In this document: in pieces, positions 1 through 9,630 of the stretch
Position numbering within the stretch: the stretch's first letter is position 1
Layout: each line of letters begins with the position of its first letter
Origin: Bryobacterales bacterium
Lineage (GTDB): Bacteria; Acidobacteriota; Terriglobia; Bryobacterales; UBA6623
Assembly: GCA_028819215.1 (NCBI GenBank)
Contig: JAPPMG010000035.1
Span: forward strand, 1 to 38,556
Direction of reading: 5' to 3'
DNA length: 38,556 nt
Made by a program: the position numbers and the translations under genes
The notes under the pieces: model-generated
Told to the model about the DNA's origin: nothing
Seen by the model: only the letters and a program-made list of their open reading frames with translations
Database searches by the model: none

Positions 1-99
1 AGAACTCAATCTCTCCGAAACGGCCTCAATCAGGACAAAAAAATGTTCCTGGACACTCGCGCGAGGCACCGTAGATGCCTACGCTACAATGCCAGTTTG

Positions 100-549
100 A
101 TGCGTGTTGCCATCGGGGCCGACCACGCCGGCTTCCAGCTCAAGCAGGAGATTGCCAGGCTGCTAGCCGCAGACGGGCACGAAGCGTTGGATGTCGGAGC
201 ACATACGCTGGACGCGGATGACGACTACCCGGATTTCGCGATCGCGGTCGGCGAGACGGTCCGAAACGGAGAGGCAGACCGTGGCATTGTCGTTTGCGGC
301 AGCGGCGTCGGCTCCTCTGTGGCGGCCAACAAGCTCAAGGGCGTGCGCGCCAGCGTCTGCCACGATACCTATTCGGCAGGGCAGGGCGTCGAGCACGACG
401 ATCTCAACGTGCTTTGCCTGGGCGGGCGGATCGTCGGGATCTCCCTAGCCACGGAGCTGGTGCGTGCGTTTCTGGGCGCGACCTACGACGGCGGCCCGCG
501 TTTCGCACGTCGCTTGGGCAAGGTGCTCGACGCGGAACGCCGCGGATGA
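100..549 (+). CDS. rpiB: Ribose-5-phosphate isomerase B
   Basis: The 149-residue protein interconverts ribose 5-phosphate and ribulose 5-phosphate in the cytoplasmic pentose phosphate pathway. It opens with MRVAIGADHAG, the typical RpiB start. It carries CGSGVGSSVAANK with Cys66 in the position of the E. coli catalytic cysteine, and His99 in VEHDDLNVLCLGG. Asp8 and His9 match the phosphate/ring-opening residues. The frame is open from 43, but the 19 extra residues have no family counterpart, so the ATG at 100 is chosen. Length is normal for the family. The next gene starts 42 bp downstream on the same strand, but no functional link is evident. Sugar isomerases of the LacAB type are the only close alternative. 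Confidence 0.93.
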   Translation: MRVAIGADHAGFQLKQEIARLLAADGHEALDVGAHTLDADDDYPDFAIAVGETVRNGEADRGIVVCGSGVGSSVAANKLKGVRASVCHDTYSAGQGVEHDDLNVLCLGGRIVGISLATELVRAFLGATYDGGPRFARRLGKVLDAERRG

Positions 550-591
550 TGCTCGCCGCCTCCGGCGTCGCGCACGGGCAGTGAGGTTCTC

Positions 592-1185
592 GTGGAGCAA
601 TTGCAGAGCCTGCTCTATTGGATCTCGAGCGCGTTCTTGCTGCCCGCCATGGTCGCGATCGTAGGCCTGTTCGTTTATGCCACGTACCTTGCCGGGGGAG
701 TGCTGGCTGAGAGCTTCGACCGTCGCGCGAACAGGGACGCCCTGAGGCGCCTGTACGAGGGCGAGCCGAGCTTGGAGCGTTTTCTGGGCCTGGACTGGAG
801 ACTCGCTCTGGGTCGCTTCGCCGATGGCGCTAGGCTGCATCCCGAGCGCCTCGACAAGATCGTCAGCGATTTGGAGAATGACCTGCGACAAAGGGCTGAC
901 CGGCTCTCGGTGCTTTCGCGCACCGGCCCGATGCTGGGCCTTATCGGCACCCTGATTCCCCTGCAGCCCGCCCTTGCCGGCCTCGCCGCTGGCGATATGC
1001 AATCGATGGCGTCCAATCTTCTGATCGGATTCACGACCACAGTGGTCGGCCTGATCGTGGGCGGGGCCGCGTTCGCGCTTGGTGTGCAGGTGCGTTACTG
1101 GGGACGCCAAGATCTGACCGAGATGCACTACCTGATGGAGGTTTGGTCCGCAGGGACGGGCCGGGAGGAAGCGCCAGATGCATGA
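592..1185 (+). CDS. MotA/TolQ/ExbB-type proton channel family protein
   Basis: This is a 197-residue inner-membrane protein with a GTG start. A hydrophobic helix lies near residues 10-33. After a cytoplasmic stretch come two more helices in the region LGLIGTLIPLQPAL...IGFTTTVVGLIVGGAAFAL, the conserved MotA/TolQ/ExbB signature in which the last two helices line the proton path. It overlaps the following DUF2149 gene by 8 bp, indicating translational coupling. By analogy with ExbB-ExbD it probably forms the multi-helix subunit of a proton-driven motor with that small partner. No TonB, receptor or flagellar gene is nearby, so the powered process is unknown. Confidence 0.8.
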   Translation: MEQLQSLLYWISSAFLLPAMVAIVGLFVYATYLAGGVLAESFDRRANRDALRRLYEGEPSLERFLGLDWRLALGRFADGARLHPERLDKIVSDLENDLRQRADRLSVLSRTGPMLGLIGTLIPLQPALAGLAAGDMQSMASNLLIGFTTTVVGLIVGGAAFALGVQVRYWGRQDLTEMHYLMEVWSAGTGREEAPDA

Positions 1186-1558
1186 GAACTCAGGTCGAAT
1201 GCCGCTCCGCCGCGACTGGATGCGGCGGGCGTCCGCCGCCTTGGACTCGGGCGAAGACAGCGACCCGCTAGGCGGAGTCGTGAATCTGTTCGACGCGAGC
1301 ATGGTGCTTGTGGTGGCGTTGATCTTGGCCCTTGCCGGCAGTGCGAGTCTCGCAGAGGTGGCCGCCCGCATGAGCACTAGGGACATCACCATCGTCACCA
1401 ACCCGGGCCGTCCCGACATGGAGATGATCGTCAAGCGCGGCGAGCGCATCGAGCGCCTCCGCGCCAGCGAAGAGCGAGGCGTCGGCCGCGGCCAGCGCCT
1501 CGGGGTGGCGTATCGCCTTGAGAGCGGCGAGGTCATCTACGTGCCCGAAGCGGAATGA
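1178..1558 (+). CDS. DUF2149 domain protein, probable ExbD-like partner
   Basis: The 126-residue protein has one predicted transmembrane helix (about residues 39-55, MVLVVALILALAGSASL), preceded by the DPLGGVVNLFD motif that I associate with DUF2149. A basic cytoplasmic N-terminus and a charged C-terminal domain follow the ExbD/TolR plan. The start ATG sits inside the end of the ExbB-like gene (shared ATGCATGA). DUF2149 has no established biochemistry that I know of. Elsewhere it occurs beside MotA/TolQ-type genes, sometimes near cobN-like genes, which are absent here. A role as the peptidoglycan- or partner-engaging subunit of a two-component proton channel is inferred from topology and coupling alone. 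Confidence 0.72.
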   Translation: MHENSGRMPLRRDWMRRASAALDSGEDSDPLGGVVNLFDASMVLVVALILALAGSASLAEVAARMSTRDITIVTNPGRPDMEMIVKRGERIERLRASEERGVGRGQRLGVAYRLESGEVIYVPEAE

Positions 1559-1600
1559 GCCGGGCGCGGTGGTACGCTGAAGTCTCCGGGGTTTGCTTCC

Positions 1601-2812
1601 TTGACCCGTGTTGCCACAGCCAGTCTCAGCGAGGAGATGCTCGCGCTGGAAGACGAATGGGGGGCGCACAACTATCATCCCCTTCCCGTGGTGGTGGCAC
1701 GGGCCGAAGGACCGTGGGTCTTCGACATCGACGGTGCGCGCTACCTGGACTGCCTGAGCGCCTACTCGGCCGTCAACCAAGGTCACTGCCACCCTCGCAT
1801 CCTGCAGGCACTGCGGGAGCAAGCCGAACGGGTCACCCTCACGTCCAGGGCGTATCGCAACGACCAGCTGCCTCTGTTCTGCCGGGAGCTGGCGGAATTG
1901 TGCGGGATGCAGATGGTGTTGCCGATGAACACGGGCGCGGAGGCTGTCGAGACCGCGATCAAGGCAGCTCGCAAGTGGGCATACGACTGCAAGGGAGTAG
2001 AGTCCGGCCGGGCAGAGATCCTAGTTTGCGAGAACAACTTCCATGGCCGCACGACCACGATCGTGGGCTTTTCCTCCGACGCGGACAGTCGGCAGGGATT
2101 CGGCCCGTTCACGCCAGGGTTCCGAGCGATTCCATTCGGTGATGTCGGCGCTCTAGCGGCGGCCATCACTCCCAACACGTGCGCCTTCTTGGTCGAGCCT
2201 GTGCAGTGCGAGGCGGGCGTGCTGATCCCGCGCGCGGGTTACTTGGCTGAGGCAGCGCGGATCTGCCGCGAGCGCGGCGTGCTGCTGATCGCCGACGAGA
2301 TTCAGACGGGCTTGGGCCGTACCGGAGCCCTGTTTGCCTGCCAGCACGAAGGCGTGCAGCCGGATGTGTATGTGCTTGGCAAGGCGCTTTCGGGGGGCTT
2401 CTATCCGGTATCGGCCGTGGTCTCGAGCCGCGATGTGCTGGGAGTCTTCTCTCCCGGCACCCATGGCTCGACCTTCGGCGGCAACCCCTTGGGCTGCGCG
2501 GTGGCGCGGGAAGCCTTGCGCGTGCTGGCCGACGAGAATCTCGTGGAGCGCGCGGCCGTGCTGGGCCGCTGGTTCTTGGATCAGTTGCGCACGCTGTCTC
2601 ACCCTGACATCGTGGAGATTCGAGGCATGGGCTTGATCGCCGGAATCGAGCTGCGCGTGCCCGCGCGGCCCTTCTGCGAGCGCCTGCAGATGCTGGGCAT
2701 GCTCTGCAAGGAGACCCACGACCGGGTGATCCGCATCGCTCCGCCGCTGGTGATCGAGCGCGAAGAACTGACCTGGGCGCTGGACCGCCTGCGCGAGGCT
2801 TTCGCGCGCTAG
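1601..2812 (+). CDS. rocD: Ornithine aminotransferase (ornithine--oxo-acid transaminase)
   Basis: This is a PLP-dependent class III aminotransferase of 403 residues. It converts ornithine and 2-oxoglutarate to glutamate-5-semialdehyde and glutamate, linking arginine breakdown with proline. RocD hallmarks are [31 protein letters not shown] and [18 protein letters not shown]. Lys261 ([15 protein letters not shown]) is the Schiff-base lysine and Asp232 (IADEIQTG) contacts the PLP ring nitrogen. The start is uncertain. TTG at 1601 gives the usual N-terminal length but lacks a clear ribosome site, while an ATG at 1637 is a shorter alternative. It converges with the next gene across only 16 bp. Acetylornithine aminotransferase is the main alternative, but the motifs favour RocD. 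Confidence 0.9.
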   Translation: MTRVATASLSEEMLALEDEWGAHNYHPLPVVVARAEGPWVFDIDGARYLDCLSAYSAVNQGHCHPRILQALREQAERVTLTSRAYRNDQLPLFCRELAELCGMQMVLPMNTGAEAVETAIKAARKWAYDCKGVESGRAEILVCENNFHGRTTTIVGFSSDADSRQGFGPFTPGFRAIPFGDVGALAAAITPNTCAFLVEPVQCEAGVLIPRAGYLAEAARICRERGVLLIADEIQTGLGRTGALFACQHEGVQPDVYVLGKALSGGFYPVSAVVSSRDVLGVFSPGTHGSTFGGNPLGCAVAREALRVLADENLVERAAVLGRWFLDQLRTLSHPDIVEIRGMGLIAGIELRVPARPFCERLQMLGMLCKETHDRVIRIAPPLVIEREELTWALDRLREAFAR

Positions 2813-2828
2813 CCGATTGCGCCTGTGG

Positions 2829-3794
<966 letters not shown>

Positions 3795-4050
3795 AACGCT
3801 GCCTTCTATGTTCGTTGAGACGCCAGTGGGTTGCAACCGTGCAGCTGGAGTTGTCAATGCGAGCGTTCGTGGAGCGGGCAAGGCCTCGACATCGAGCGAT
3901 GCGAAGGATCGCTGCATGGTCTGCCTACGGGTCACGACCGCACTGAGCGCGGCGTCCGGCATCCCGCGCGTTCGGCGTGAGCCGTGTTGCGTTGCGACAA
4001 GGCCAGCCTTCACGAAATCCCCCAGAACTATAGTGATAGCTGGGGGCTGC

Positions 4051-4599
4051 ATGCCGATTGCGGAGGATGAGAGAGCGATTCTCGAGGTCTTGGATGCTTT
4101 GGTCGGTCAGAGTGCGGTCCGCCAAGAGCTGGATCGCATCGGATCACGGCTTGAAGAGAGGCTCGAAGCGGATCGGTCGTCGCTGCTCGTCTGGGAACCG
4201 GTAGACCTTTCGTTGTATGGCCGGCCTGTCCCCGATGGGATTCGGTCCAGCTGGGTCTTCGTGTTGAGAGCGAAGACCGGCTCGGGAGCCGAACGACACC
4301 CCAACAGCATCCAGCGAGTGATGTCGTTCAGGGGCTCTGCCGACTTGCAGACGCAAGTTGGAGAGCAGCCGGGGGAGACTTGGGCATCCAACCAACTGGT
4401 CAGCCAGCCGGATGCTCCATTGGAAGACCGCTGGCTTTCGATCCCCCGAGGCGTTTGGCACCAAGGCGTCATGGCTGGCGAGAACTGGGTCGTCGTCTCG
4501 TTCCACACGGCCTTAGCGCAAGACCTTATCGAAGAGCGCCCTGCTAGCCAGCGAGGCGAAACCTTGCAACGAACCTACATCGCAAGGGGAGACGGCTGA
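4051..4599 (+). CDS. Cupin-like hypothetical protein
   Basis: The protein has 182 residues and no signal peptide or membrane helix, so it is probably cytoplasmic. The N-terminal 50 residues are charged and probably helical (LDALVGQSAVRQELDRIGSR). The rest reads as beta strands. GSGAERHPNSIQR, followed about 50 residues later by LSIPRGVWHQGVMAGENWVV, recalls the paired histidine motifs of a cupin barrel with a possible metal site. Family identity is not certain. It is divergent from the sugar-binding lipoprotein with 256 bp between them, which presumably holds both promoters. The same frame stays open upstream to 3400, but that part is antisense to the lipoprotein gene. The start is the ATG at 4051. 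Confidence 0.6.
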   Translation: MPIAEDERAILEVLDALVGQSAVRQELDRIGSRLEERLEADRSSLLVWEPVDLSLYGRPVPDGIRSSWVFVLRAKTGSGAERHPNSIQRVMSFRGSADLQTQVGEQPGETWASNQLVSQPDAPLEDRWLSIPRGVWHQGVMAGENWVVVSFHTALAQDLIEERPASQRGETLQRTYIARGDG

Positions 4600-4823
4600 G
4601 CAGAGCCCTACCTGCGTGGTCGCCGCGTTCGTTGTTGGTCGCGGGCGCTAGGCGGACCATCGATCCGGCCTCAATACCCCGCTCCACGAACGGTCCGCAC
4701 TCGTTCCATGCGGTCCGTCGACCGGACTGCGGGGGGCGGGCCGGCCCATGGCAATGTTCTCGGTTCGAGTGCCGACCAGCGGGATGACCACCGCCGCAGG
4801 CTGGACGATTGATCCCATCCACT
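4600..4823. other. Intergenic stretch between convergent genes
   Basis: These 224 bp separate the cupin-like gene and the S41 protease gene, which converge here. I see no convincing gene. A minus-strand frame covers it but has no recognisable features. Short inverted copies of GCGGACC/GGTCCGC recur around 4650-4730 and could fold, but no U-rich terminator tail follows. Confidence 0.4.
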
Positions 4824-6332
4824 TCAGCGCGCCAGCGCCTGAAGTTCGGCCACCGCCGATTTGATCACCTGGTCCCTGCGGATCTCCACCCTGTCTCCCG
4901 CAGCGACACCCAGCGTGAGATTCAGGGCCTCCTGCTTGAGTCCGGCGCGGATAAAGTCCAGGGTTGCTGACCAGTCTGCCAGCGACGGACGGATGCGGCG
5001 CTGCGAGAGGTAGAACTGGAATTCGTCTAGCAAGGCGTTGTCTGGCTCGAACGATTCGTCGATCTGGCCGCGGCCAGCGATGTGGTCGCGGGCGAATTCC
5101 AGGAAAGAGTTGCTCCCCAGCAGGACCTGCTCCAGTTGTGAGAGTGGTCGCGGCAGTATCTCGGCGTCTGGGATGATGCCGCCGAGGTCTTCGGATGGCT
5201 CGTCGGCTGCCGTGCAGGGCGACAGCTGGAATTCCCCGCAGCGGCCCAGCCAGCGTTGTATTGTGCGCTCGGAGGGAGTCTGGTAGAAGGCGGTGGTTAG
5301 GGCCAGGGCCGTGCCTCCGCTGAGTTCGAAGACGCTCTGCACCAAGCCCTTGCCAAAGCTGCGCTGGCCTAGGACCCGTGCGCGCCCGTGATCTTGCAGC
5401 GCACCGGCCACGAGTTCGGCTGCGCTAGCCGTGCGGCCGTCGATCAGTATACGCACGGGGAAGCGGTACGGGCGCAGGCCCTCGGGCACCAGCAACTCTT
5501 CCTTGGGGCCGCCCCGTCCGCTCACCCAGAGAATGCGTTGTCCGGGCGAGAGAAAGAATGCAGCCACCTGCACCGCGACTTCCACGATGCCGCCAGGATT
5601 GCCGCGCAGGTCCAGCACGAGCCCTCGGAGATCCTCTCCTCCTAGAGCGGTGATGGCCTGATTGAGTTCGAGCGCTGTTTCCGCCTCGAAGTTGAGCACC
5701 TTGGCGTAGGCGATGCCCGGCTGGAGCAGGAAGCTCCGCGATACGCTGGGATCCGCCATTTCGGCCGGGACCAGCGTCATGTCCAGCAAGTTGGGGAAGT
5801 TGGGCCTTCGTACCAGCAGCTGCGCCCGGTCTTGCCGGGCGCTGCCCAGCACCGCAACGAGCTGCTGGATCGGCAGTTGGGCCAGCGGCTGCCCGTTGAG
5901 GACGACGATCTCGTCTCCGGGAGCGATTCCAGCCCGTGCGGACGGGCTGTCCGGAAGCGTCTGGAGCACGATGACCCGGCCGGGCAGCAAGTTGACCACG
6001 CTTCCAAATCCCTTCTCGGTCGAGCGCTGCATTTCGCGCAGGCTTTCAAATTGAGACGGGTTTAGGAACGACGAGTGTGGGTCGAGCGTCCAAAGCATCG
6101 CCGGCAGCGCGCCGCCATAGATCGCCTCTTCCGGGTCGAAGCTGTGCGCTAGGCGTTGGCTAAGCAGGCCAAAGACTTCTAGGAAGCGTTTCGATTCCAA
6201 CTCGAGGGCTGCCGCCGGGTCGGGCCCGGAAACCGCCTGACCGTATGCGGCGGAGGCCGCCAGCAGCAGCCCGATCCCCATCTTGGCGGGCCGCGATCGC
6301 ACGTCAAGCAAATTATAGGCGCTTATACGCAA
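4824..6332 (-). CDS. C-terminal processing peptidase, S41 family with PDZ domain
   Basis: This is an exported serine protease of 502 residues from the longest start. A signal sequence (h-region MGIGLLLAASAAYG) is followed by a helical N-terminal domain containing LWTLDPHSSFLNPSQF, a PDZ domain (about 105-190, with AGIAPGDEIVVLNG) and the S41 catalytic domain. Ser303 in RTASAAELVAGAL and Lys328 in SFGKGLVQS form the Ser/Lys dyad with the usual 25-residue spacing. DLRGNPGG is the conserved S41 strand. Relatives trim or degrade periplasmic proteins from the C-terminus. TTG at 6332, GTG at 6302 and ATG at 6281 are possible starts. The longer ones supply the basic n-region, but a perfect -10 box at 6312-6317 argues for a start at or below 6302. 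Confidence 0.88.
   Translation of the reverse strand: MRISAYNLLDVRSRPAKMGIGLLLAASAAYGQAVSGPDPAAALELESKRFLEVFGLLSQRLAHSFDPEEAIYGGALPAMLWTLDPHSSFLNPSQFESLREMQRSTEKGFGSVVNLLPGRVIVLQTLPDSPSARAGIAPGDEIVVLNGQPLAQLPIQQLVAVLGSARQDRAQLLVRRPNFPNLLDMTLVPAEMADPSVSRSFLLQPGIAYAKVLNFEAETALELNQAITALGGEDLRGLVLDLRGNPGGIVEVAVQVAAFFLSPGQRILWVSGRGGPKEELLVPEGLRPYRFPVRILIDGRTASAAELVAGALQDHGRARVLGQRSFGKGLVQSVFELSGGTALALTTAFYQTPSERTIQRWLGRCGEFQLSPCTAADEPSEDLGGIIPDAEILPRPLSQLEQVLLGSNSFLEFARDHIAGRGQIDESFEPDNALLDEFQFYLSQRRIRPSLADWSATLDFIRAGLKQEALNLTLGVAAGDRVEIRRDQVIKSAVAELQALAR
6312..6317 (-). promoter_or_regulatory. Possible -10 box for the S41 protease gene
   Basis: A perfect TATAAT lies on the minus strand just ahead of the protease. 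No good -35 is seen at 16-18 bp. If used, transcription would start near 6305. That excludes the TTG start at 6332 and suggests a leaderless or very short leader for the GTG at 6302. Confidence 0.3.
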
Positions 6333-6365
6333 AAGTGCCGAGCCAGGCTGCTCTTGGATAGGGAA

Positions 6366-6417
6366 TTCTATATTCTATTTACGAGTATTTAACGAATAAA
6401 ATGAAATTAATATAGAA
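6366..6417. repeat. AT-rich inverted repeat upstream of the tnpB remnant
   Basis: TTCTATATT (6366-6374) is repeated in perfect inversion as AATATAGAA (6409-6417) around a 34-nt AT-rich loop. The whole 6358-6420 segment is strikingly AT-rich in an otherwise GC-rich window. It sits just before the decayed tnpB and may be the old left end of the element, or the boundary of transferred DNA. Confidence 0.45.
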
Positions 6418-6447
6418 CAATCAGAAATGGGAGGCCCTGCTGCACAC

Positions 6448-7066
6448 TTGGTTCGGCTGAAGTTGAGCCCGGCCGGGTAGGCCTTGATGGAGTCGATCCT
6501 AGGGCGTTTGAACTGCCTCTACAATCAGGCCCTGGAGCGCCGCAACGCGACCTACCAAGAACGCGAGGAGTCGCTCAGCTTCTACGATCAGTGCCAGTGG
6601 CTAACGCCACTGCGTGCAGCTAACGAGCACGGCTAGGGCGAGATTGCCGTCGGAGCCAGCCGCGGCATGCTCCGGCGGCTGGACCAAGCCTTTCAAGCGT
6701 TCTTTCGGCGCGTGCGGGTGGGTGAGGCTCCGGGTTTCCCCAGATTCCGCTCCATCCGCCGCTGTGTGACGATCGACGTGGCTGGCCCGCACAACGGCAT
6801 GGTGCGCTCCCAGAGCGGCCGCTACCTGATTCGCGTCAAGGGGTTTCCCCGGATGCGGGCCTGCAGCGGGCCGCGCTTGCCTCTGGACGCGCCGCTGAAG
6901 GCGGTGCGGCTGACGAAGCGTGGGCTGCCGGTGCTGCGGCTTGGTGGCGGATCGGGATGTCAACGCCGCGCTCAACATTTCGGCGGCCGGGGTGATCGCC
7001 GCCGGAGCGCAAACGTGGGCTGTTGGGCCGTGCGTAGCTCCAGAAGCGTATGCGAAGGCTGCCTGA
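6448..7066 (+). pseudogene. Decayed IS200/IS605-type tnpB (OrfB transposase-associated nuclease)
   Basis: Translated pieces match the TnpB layout. VRLKLSPAG (from 6451) is followed by an in-frame TAG at 6478. Then comes LNCLYNQALERRNATYQE with SFYDQCQWLTPLR and another in-frame TAG at 6634, then LRRLDQAFQAFFRR and GFPRFRS. The reading then jumps to another frame near 6950 for DRDVNAALNISAAG, the RuvC-III end motif, stopping at 7066. About 200 residues bearing most of the RuvC nuclease and the zinc finger are missing. Two stops, a frameshift and a core deletion make it non-functional. No tnpA is present. Intact TnpB proteins are RNA-guided nucleases of transposons. Confidence 0.8.
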
Positions 7067-7101
7067 CTCGGCACTCTTGCATATAAGCCCCAAAATTACA
7101 T

Positions 7102-7130
7102 TTGACACCGGACCGCCTCAATTGTTAAAT
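7102..7130 (+). promoter_or_regulatory. Sigma70-type promoter of the sigma factor gene
   Basis: A perfect -35 TTGACA (7102-7107), a 17-bp spacer and a -10-like TTAAAT (7125-7130, four of six matches) predict transcription from about 7137, leaving a leader of about 70 nt before the sigma factor start. Confidence 0.6.
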
Positions 7131-7192
7131 AGTGTCAAGTCGATGTAAGGAGGGGAGCAACCAAATCGAGCCCTGCTGCGTCCAAGCTAACA

Positions 7193-7200
7193 GAGGGAGG
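7193..7200 (+). promoter_or_regulatory. Ribosome binding site of the sigma factor gene
   Basis: GAGGGAGG lies 8 nt before the ATG at 7209 and fixes that start. A second, even stronger Shine-Dalgarno-like AAGGAGGGG at 7147-7155 has no start codon within reach. Confidence 0.65.
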
Positions 7201-7208
7201 TTAACGCA

Positions 7209-8639
7209 ATGCTACGCAGAAGGCTGCGCGACCAGACGGCGCGCGCAGAGGCCGATGCACGCGCCGATTTGGACGACGGCGTGATCGAGCAGAATGCGCG
7301 CGCGGATAACAATGAGCGGGAAGAGGCATCCGCGCCAGAGGATAACGTCCGCCTATACCTGTCCGAGATTGGCATGGTGCCGCTGCTGGACAGCGAGGGT
7401 GAGGTGCACCTCGCCAAGAAGTTGGAGGCCGCCGAGGCCCGCATGCGGGCGGTCCTCTCGCAGAGCTCTTGGCTGTGGCGCGAATTGCGTGAACTGCAGC
7501 AGCGCCTGCGTGGGAATCCCCAGTTGGGAAGGCAGTTGATCGCCGGCGCTGGCGGGGCCGACGCCGACACTGTGGAGACTGGCGTGCGCGGCCTCAAGCA
7601 GCGCTTGGGCCGGATCATGCGCATGCTGCAAAACCTTGCCGAGAGCAAGGCCGCCTGGGACGAGGCCGGCGCACTGAACATTGCGGAGAATCGCACCCTG
7701 CGCTGGGCGTATTACAGGGAGGTGGTAGCCCTCTCGCGTGCGATCCGCAGGCTGCCTCTGGACCCGGACGTGTGGCGGTCGTACGCGACCCGCTTCGCGC
7801 GAGACGTCGAGCGGCTGGATGGCCAAGGGACGATCGGAGAGGAGTGGCTGCCAGTAGGGGCCGCCGAAGGCCGGCGCCAGCTGGCGCGGTTGCGGCGTGC
7901 CCAAGACCAGGCTGAGGCGACCAAGAACGCCTTGATCGAGGCCAACTTGCGGCTGGTGGTGTCTGTGGCCAAGAAGTTCGTCAACCGGGGTTTGCACCTG
8001 CTGGACCTGATCCAAGAGGGCAACATCGGCTTGGCCCGGGCGGTCGAGAAGTTCGACTACCGCCGAGGCTTCAAGTTCTCGACCTACGCCACTTGGTGGA
8101 TTCGACAGGCTGTTATGCGGGCGCTGTCCGACCAGTCGCGCACGGTTCGCGTGCCCGTGCACATGAACGAGCAGCTCAACAAGTTCAACCGGGCGTTGCA
8201 CCTGCTCGAGCGAGAGCACGGGCGGACTCCTTCGAACGAGGAAGTTGCCGCCTATCTCGACGTGGATGTCGACAAGGTGGAGATGCTGCGCCTGATCGGC
8301 CTCTCGCCGGTCTCGCTGGAGACCCGTGTTGGTCCGGATGGGGATTCGACCTTGGCAGAGATGCTCGAGGACAAGCACGCGGCTTCGCCCATGCAGGAGC
8401 TGGTCGATAGCGACCTTGTGGGCGAGACCGCCGATATCCTAGATTCGCTGCCGGAAATGGAGCGCAAGGTGCTGCAGCTGCGTTTCGGCATCGGCCACGA
8501 GCGCCAGCACACGCTGCAGGAGATCGGCGAGAAGTTCGGCCTCACCCGGGAGCGCATCCGGCAGCTGGAGCTCAAGGCTCTGGCGGACCTGCGCCAGCCC
8601 GAGCAGGCGGCCACGCTGCGCTACTTGCTGCCGGTCTGA
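7209..8639 (+). CDS. rpoD: RpoD-family RNA polymerase sigma factor
   Basis: This is a 476-residue sigma70-family factor that directs RNA polymerase to promoters. Region 1.2 ([11 protein letters not shown], about 45-55) is followed by a long, poorly conserved linker of about 170 residues. Region 2 follows (about 240-306: [46 protein letters not shown]), then region 3 and a C-terminal region 4 with a helix-turn-helix ([20 protein letters not shown]). Region 1.1 is essentially absent, the first 40 residues being merely charged. All core and promoter-contact motifs are present, consistent with a housekeeping or closely related group 2 factor. The usual dnaG or rpsU neighbours are absent. A hairpin after the stop separates it from the envelope block. 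Confidence 0.92.
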   Translation: MLRRRLRDQTARAEADARADLDDGVIEQNARADNNEREEASAPEDNVRLYLSEIGMVPLLDSEGEVHLAKKLEAAEARMRAVLSQSSWLWRELRELQQRLRGNPQLGRQLIAGAGGADADTVETGVRGLKQRLGRIMRMLQNLAESKAAWDEAGALNIAENRTLRWAYYREVVALSRAIRRLPLDPDVWRSYATRFARDVERLDGQGTIGEEWLPVGAAEGRRQLARLRRAQDQAEATKNALIEANLRLVVSVAKKFVNRGLHLLDLIQEGNIGLARAVEKFDYRRGFKFSTYATWWIRQAVMRALSDQSRTVRVPVHMNEQLNKFNRALHLLEREHGRTPSNEEVAAYLDVDVDKVEMLRLIGLSPVSLETRVGPDGDSTLAEMLEDKHAASPMQELVDSDLVGETADILDSLPEMERKVLQLRFGIGHERQHTLQEIGEKFGLTRERIRQLELKALADLRQPEQAATLRYLLPV

Positions 8640-8672
8640 TCCGCGCGCACGTGCGAGCGCCGCTCGGACTCG

Positions 8673-8702
8673 AGGATGCAGCGGGCCCATCCGCTGCATC
8701 CT
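8673..8702 (+). terminator. Hairpin downstream of the sigma factor gene
   Basis: A perfect 12-bp stem (AGGATGCAGCGG / CCGCTGCATCCT) with a 6-nt loop lies 33 bp after the sigma factor stop. There is no U-run after it, so it may be a weak terminator or an RNA-stabilising end. Confidence 0.55.
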
Positions 8703-8815
8703 GTATGGGCCTTCTGACAGTCGGCCGGTAGTCGACAGGCAGTGTGCTGTCGCTTGGTGCAAACGCGCGCTTGCTGCTGTGGTACGCTCATGAGCGCCCG
8801 CGCAGCGGGCCGCGC

Positions 8816-9619
8816 ATGTCCACGATGGGGTATCGTCGCTTGGCGCTGTTGGTTGTGCTGCCGCTCTTGGCGGTAGCACCGTGCCTCTGGGCGCTGCAGT
8901 TCTGGGGCCGCGGTTACGACGGGGATCCGCGCGCTTACGATTTCGACCCGGATCCGCGGGGCGAGTTCCAGTTCGTGCGCTATGCCTATGGTTCGAATGA
9001 CGGCGGGTACGGCCGGCGGCGCGGCGGCTGGCGCACGGACTGGCCTGCTGCGGAGTACCACCTCACCAATGGCATCAGTCGGCTGACGATGATCGATACC
9101 GCCTATGGCGGCAAGTTCTTCGATCCGCTGGACGACGAGCTCTTCGACTACCCGTGGATCTACGCGGTCGAGGTCGGGCGTTGGTATCTGGATGATCGCG
9201 AGGCCGAGCGCTTGCGGGAGTACTTGCTGCGCGGCGGCTTCTTGGTCGTGGACGATTTCCACGGCGCGGCCGAGTGGGCTGGCTTCGCCTCCAGCATGCA
9301 GCGCGTGTTCCCCGAACGGCCGATCGTCGAGATTCCCGACAATGACCCGCTCTTGCACACGCTGTACGACCTTGACCAGCGGACGCAGATTCCCGGCATC
9401 CAGTACCTGTGGTCTGGCACTCCTTACGAGAAGAACGGTTACACTCCGCACTGGAGGGGCGTCTATGACGATGACGGGCGACTGATGGTGGCGATCAACT
9501 TCAACATGGACATGGGCGATGCTTGGGAGCACGCCGACCTTCCCGAGTATCCCGAGAACATGACCGCGCTGGCCTATCGGTTCGCCATCAACTACGTCAT
9601 CTACGCAATGACGCATTAG
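8816..9619 (+). CDS. DUF4159 domain protein
   Basis: The 267-residue exported protein has an N-terminal hydrophobic signal (GYRRLALLVVLPLLAVAPCLWAL). Features I associate with DUF4159 are EFQFVRYAYGS, YPWIYAVEVGRWYLDDREAERLREYLLRGGFLVVDDFHG, and a C-terminal FAINYVIYAMTH. The fold is thought to be glutamine-amidotransferase-like without catalytic residues, and its function is unknown. The ATG at 8816 is chosen because it keeps the signal peptide N-terminal. The ATG at 8825 is equally possible. The frame is open further up to 8744. It is the first gene of the co-directional vWA/MoxR block, and the next start lies 11 bp after its stop. Confidence 0.83.
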   Translation: MSTMGYRRLALLVVLPLLAVAPCLWALQFWGRGYDGDPRAYDFDPDPRGEFQFVRYAYGSNDGGYGRRRGGWRTDWPAAEYHLTNGISRLTMIDTAYGGKFFDPLDDELFDYPWIYAVEVGRWYLDDREAERLREYLLRGGFLVVDDFHGAAEWAGFASSMQRVFPERPIVEIPDNDPLLHTLYDLDQRTQIPGIQYLWSGTPYEKNGYTPHWRGVYDDDGRLMVAINFNMDMGDAWEHADLPEYPENMTALAYRFAINYVIYAMTH

Positions 9620-9630
9620 AGTGGCGGCCG

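Noticed and set aside
445..1536. Long minus-strand ORF opposite the ExbB-like and DUF2149 genes
   Set aside because: Low-complexity Arg/Gln/Ala translation without motifs; a shadow of two supported genes.
4750..4775. GGTTCGA resembling a tRNA T-loop
   Set aside because: Flanking bases do not form a T-stem and no other cloverleaf arms can be drawn.
6448..6660. In-frame TAG codons in tnpB as possible recoding
   Set aside because: They come with a frameshift and a large core deletion, so decay explains them; amber recoding has no support elsewhere in the window.
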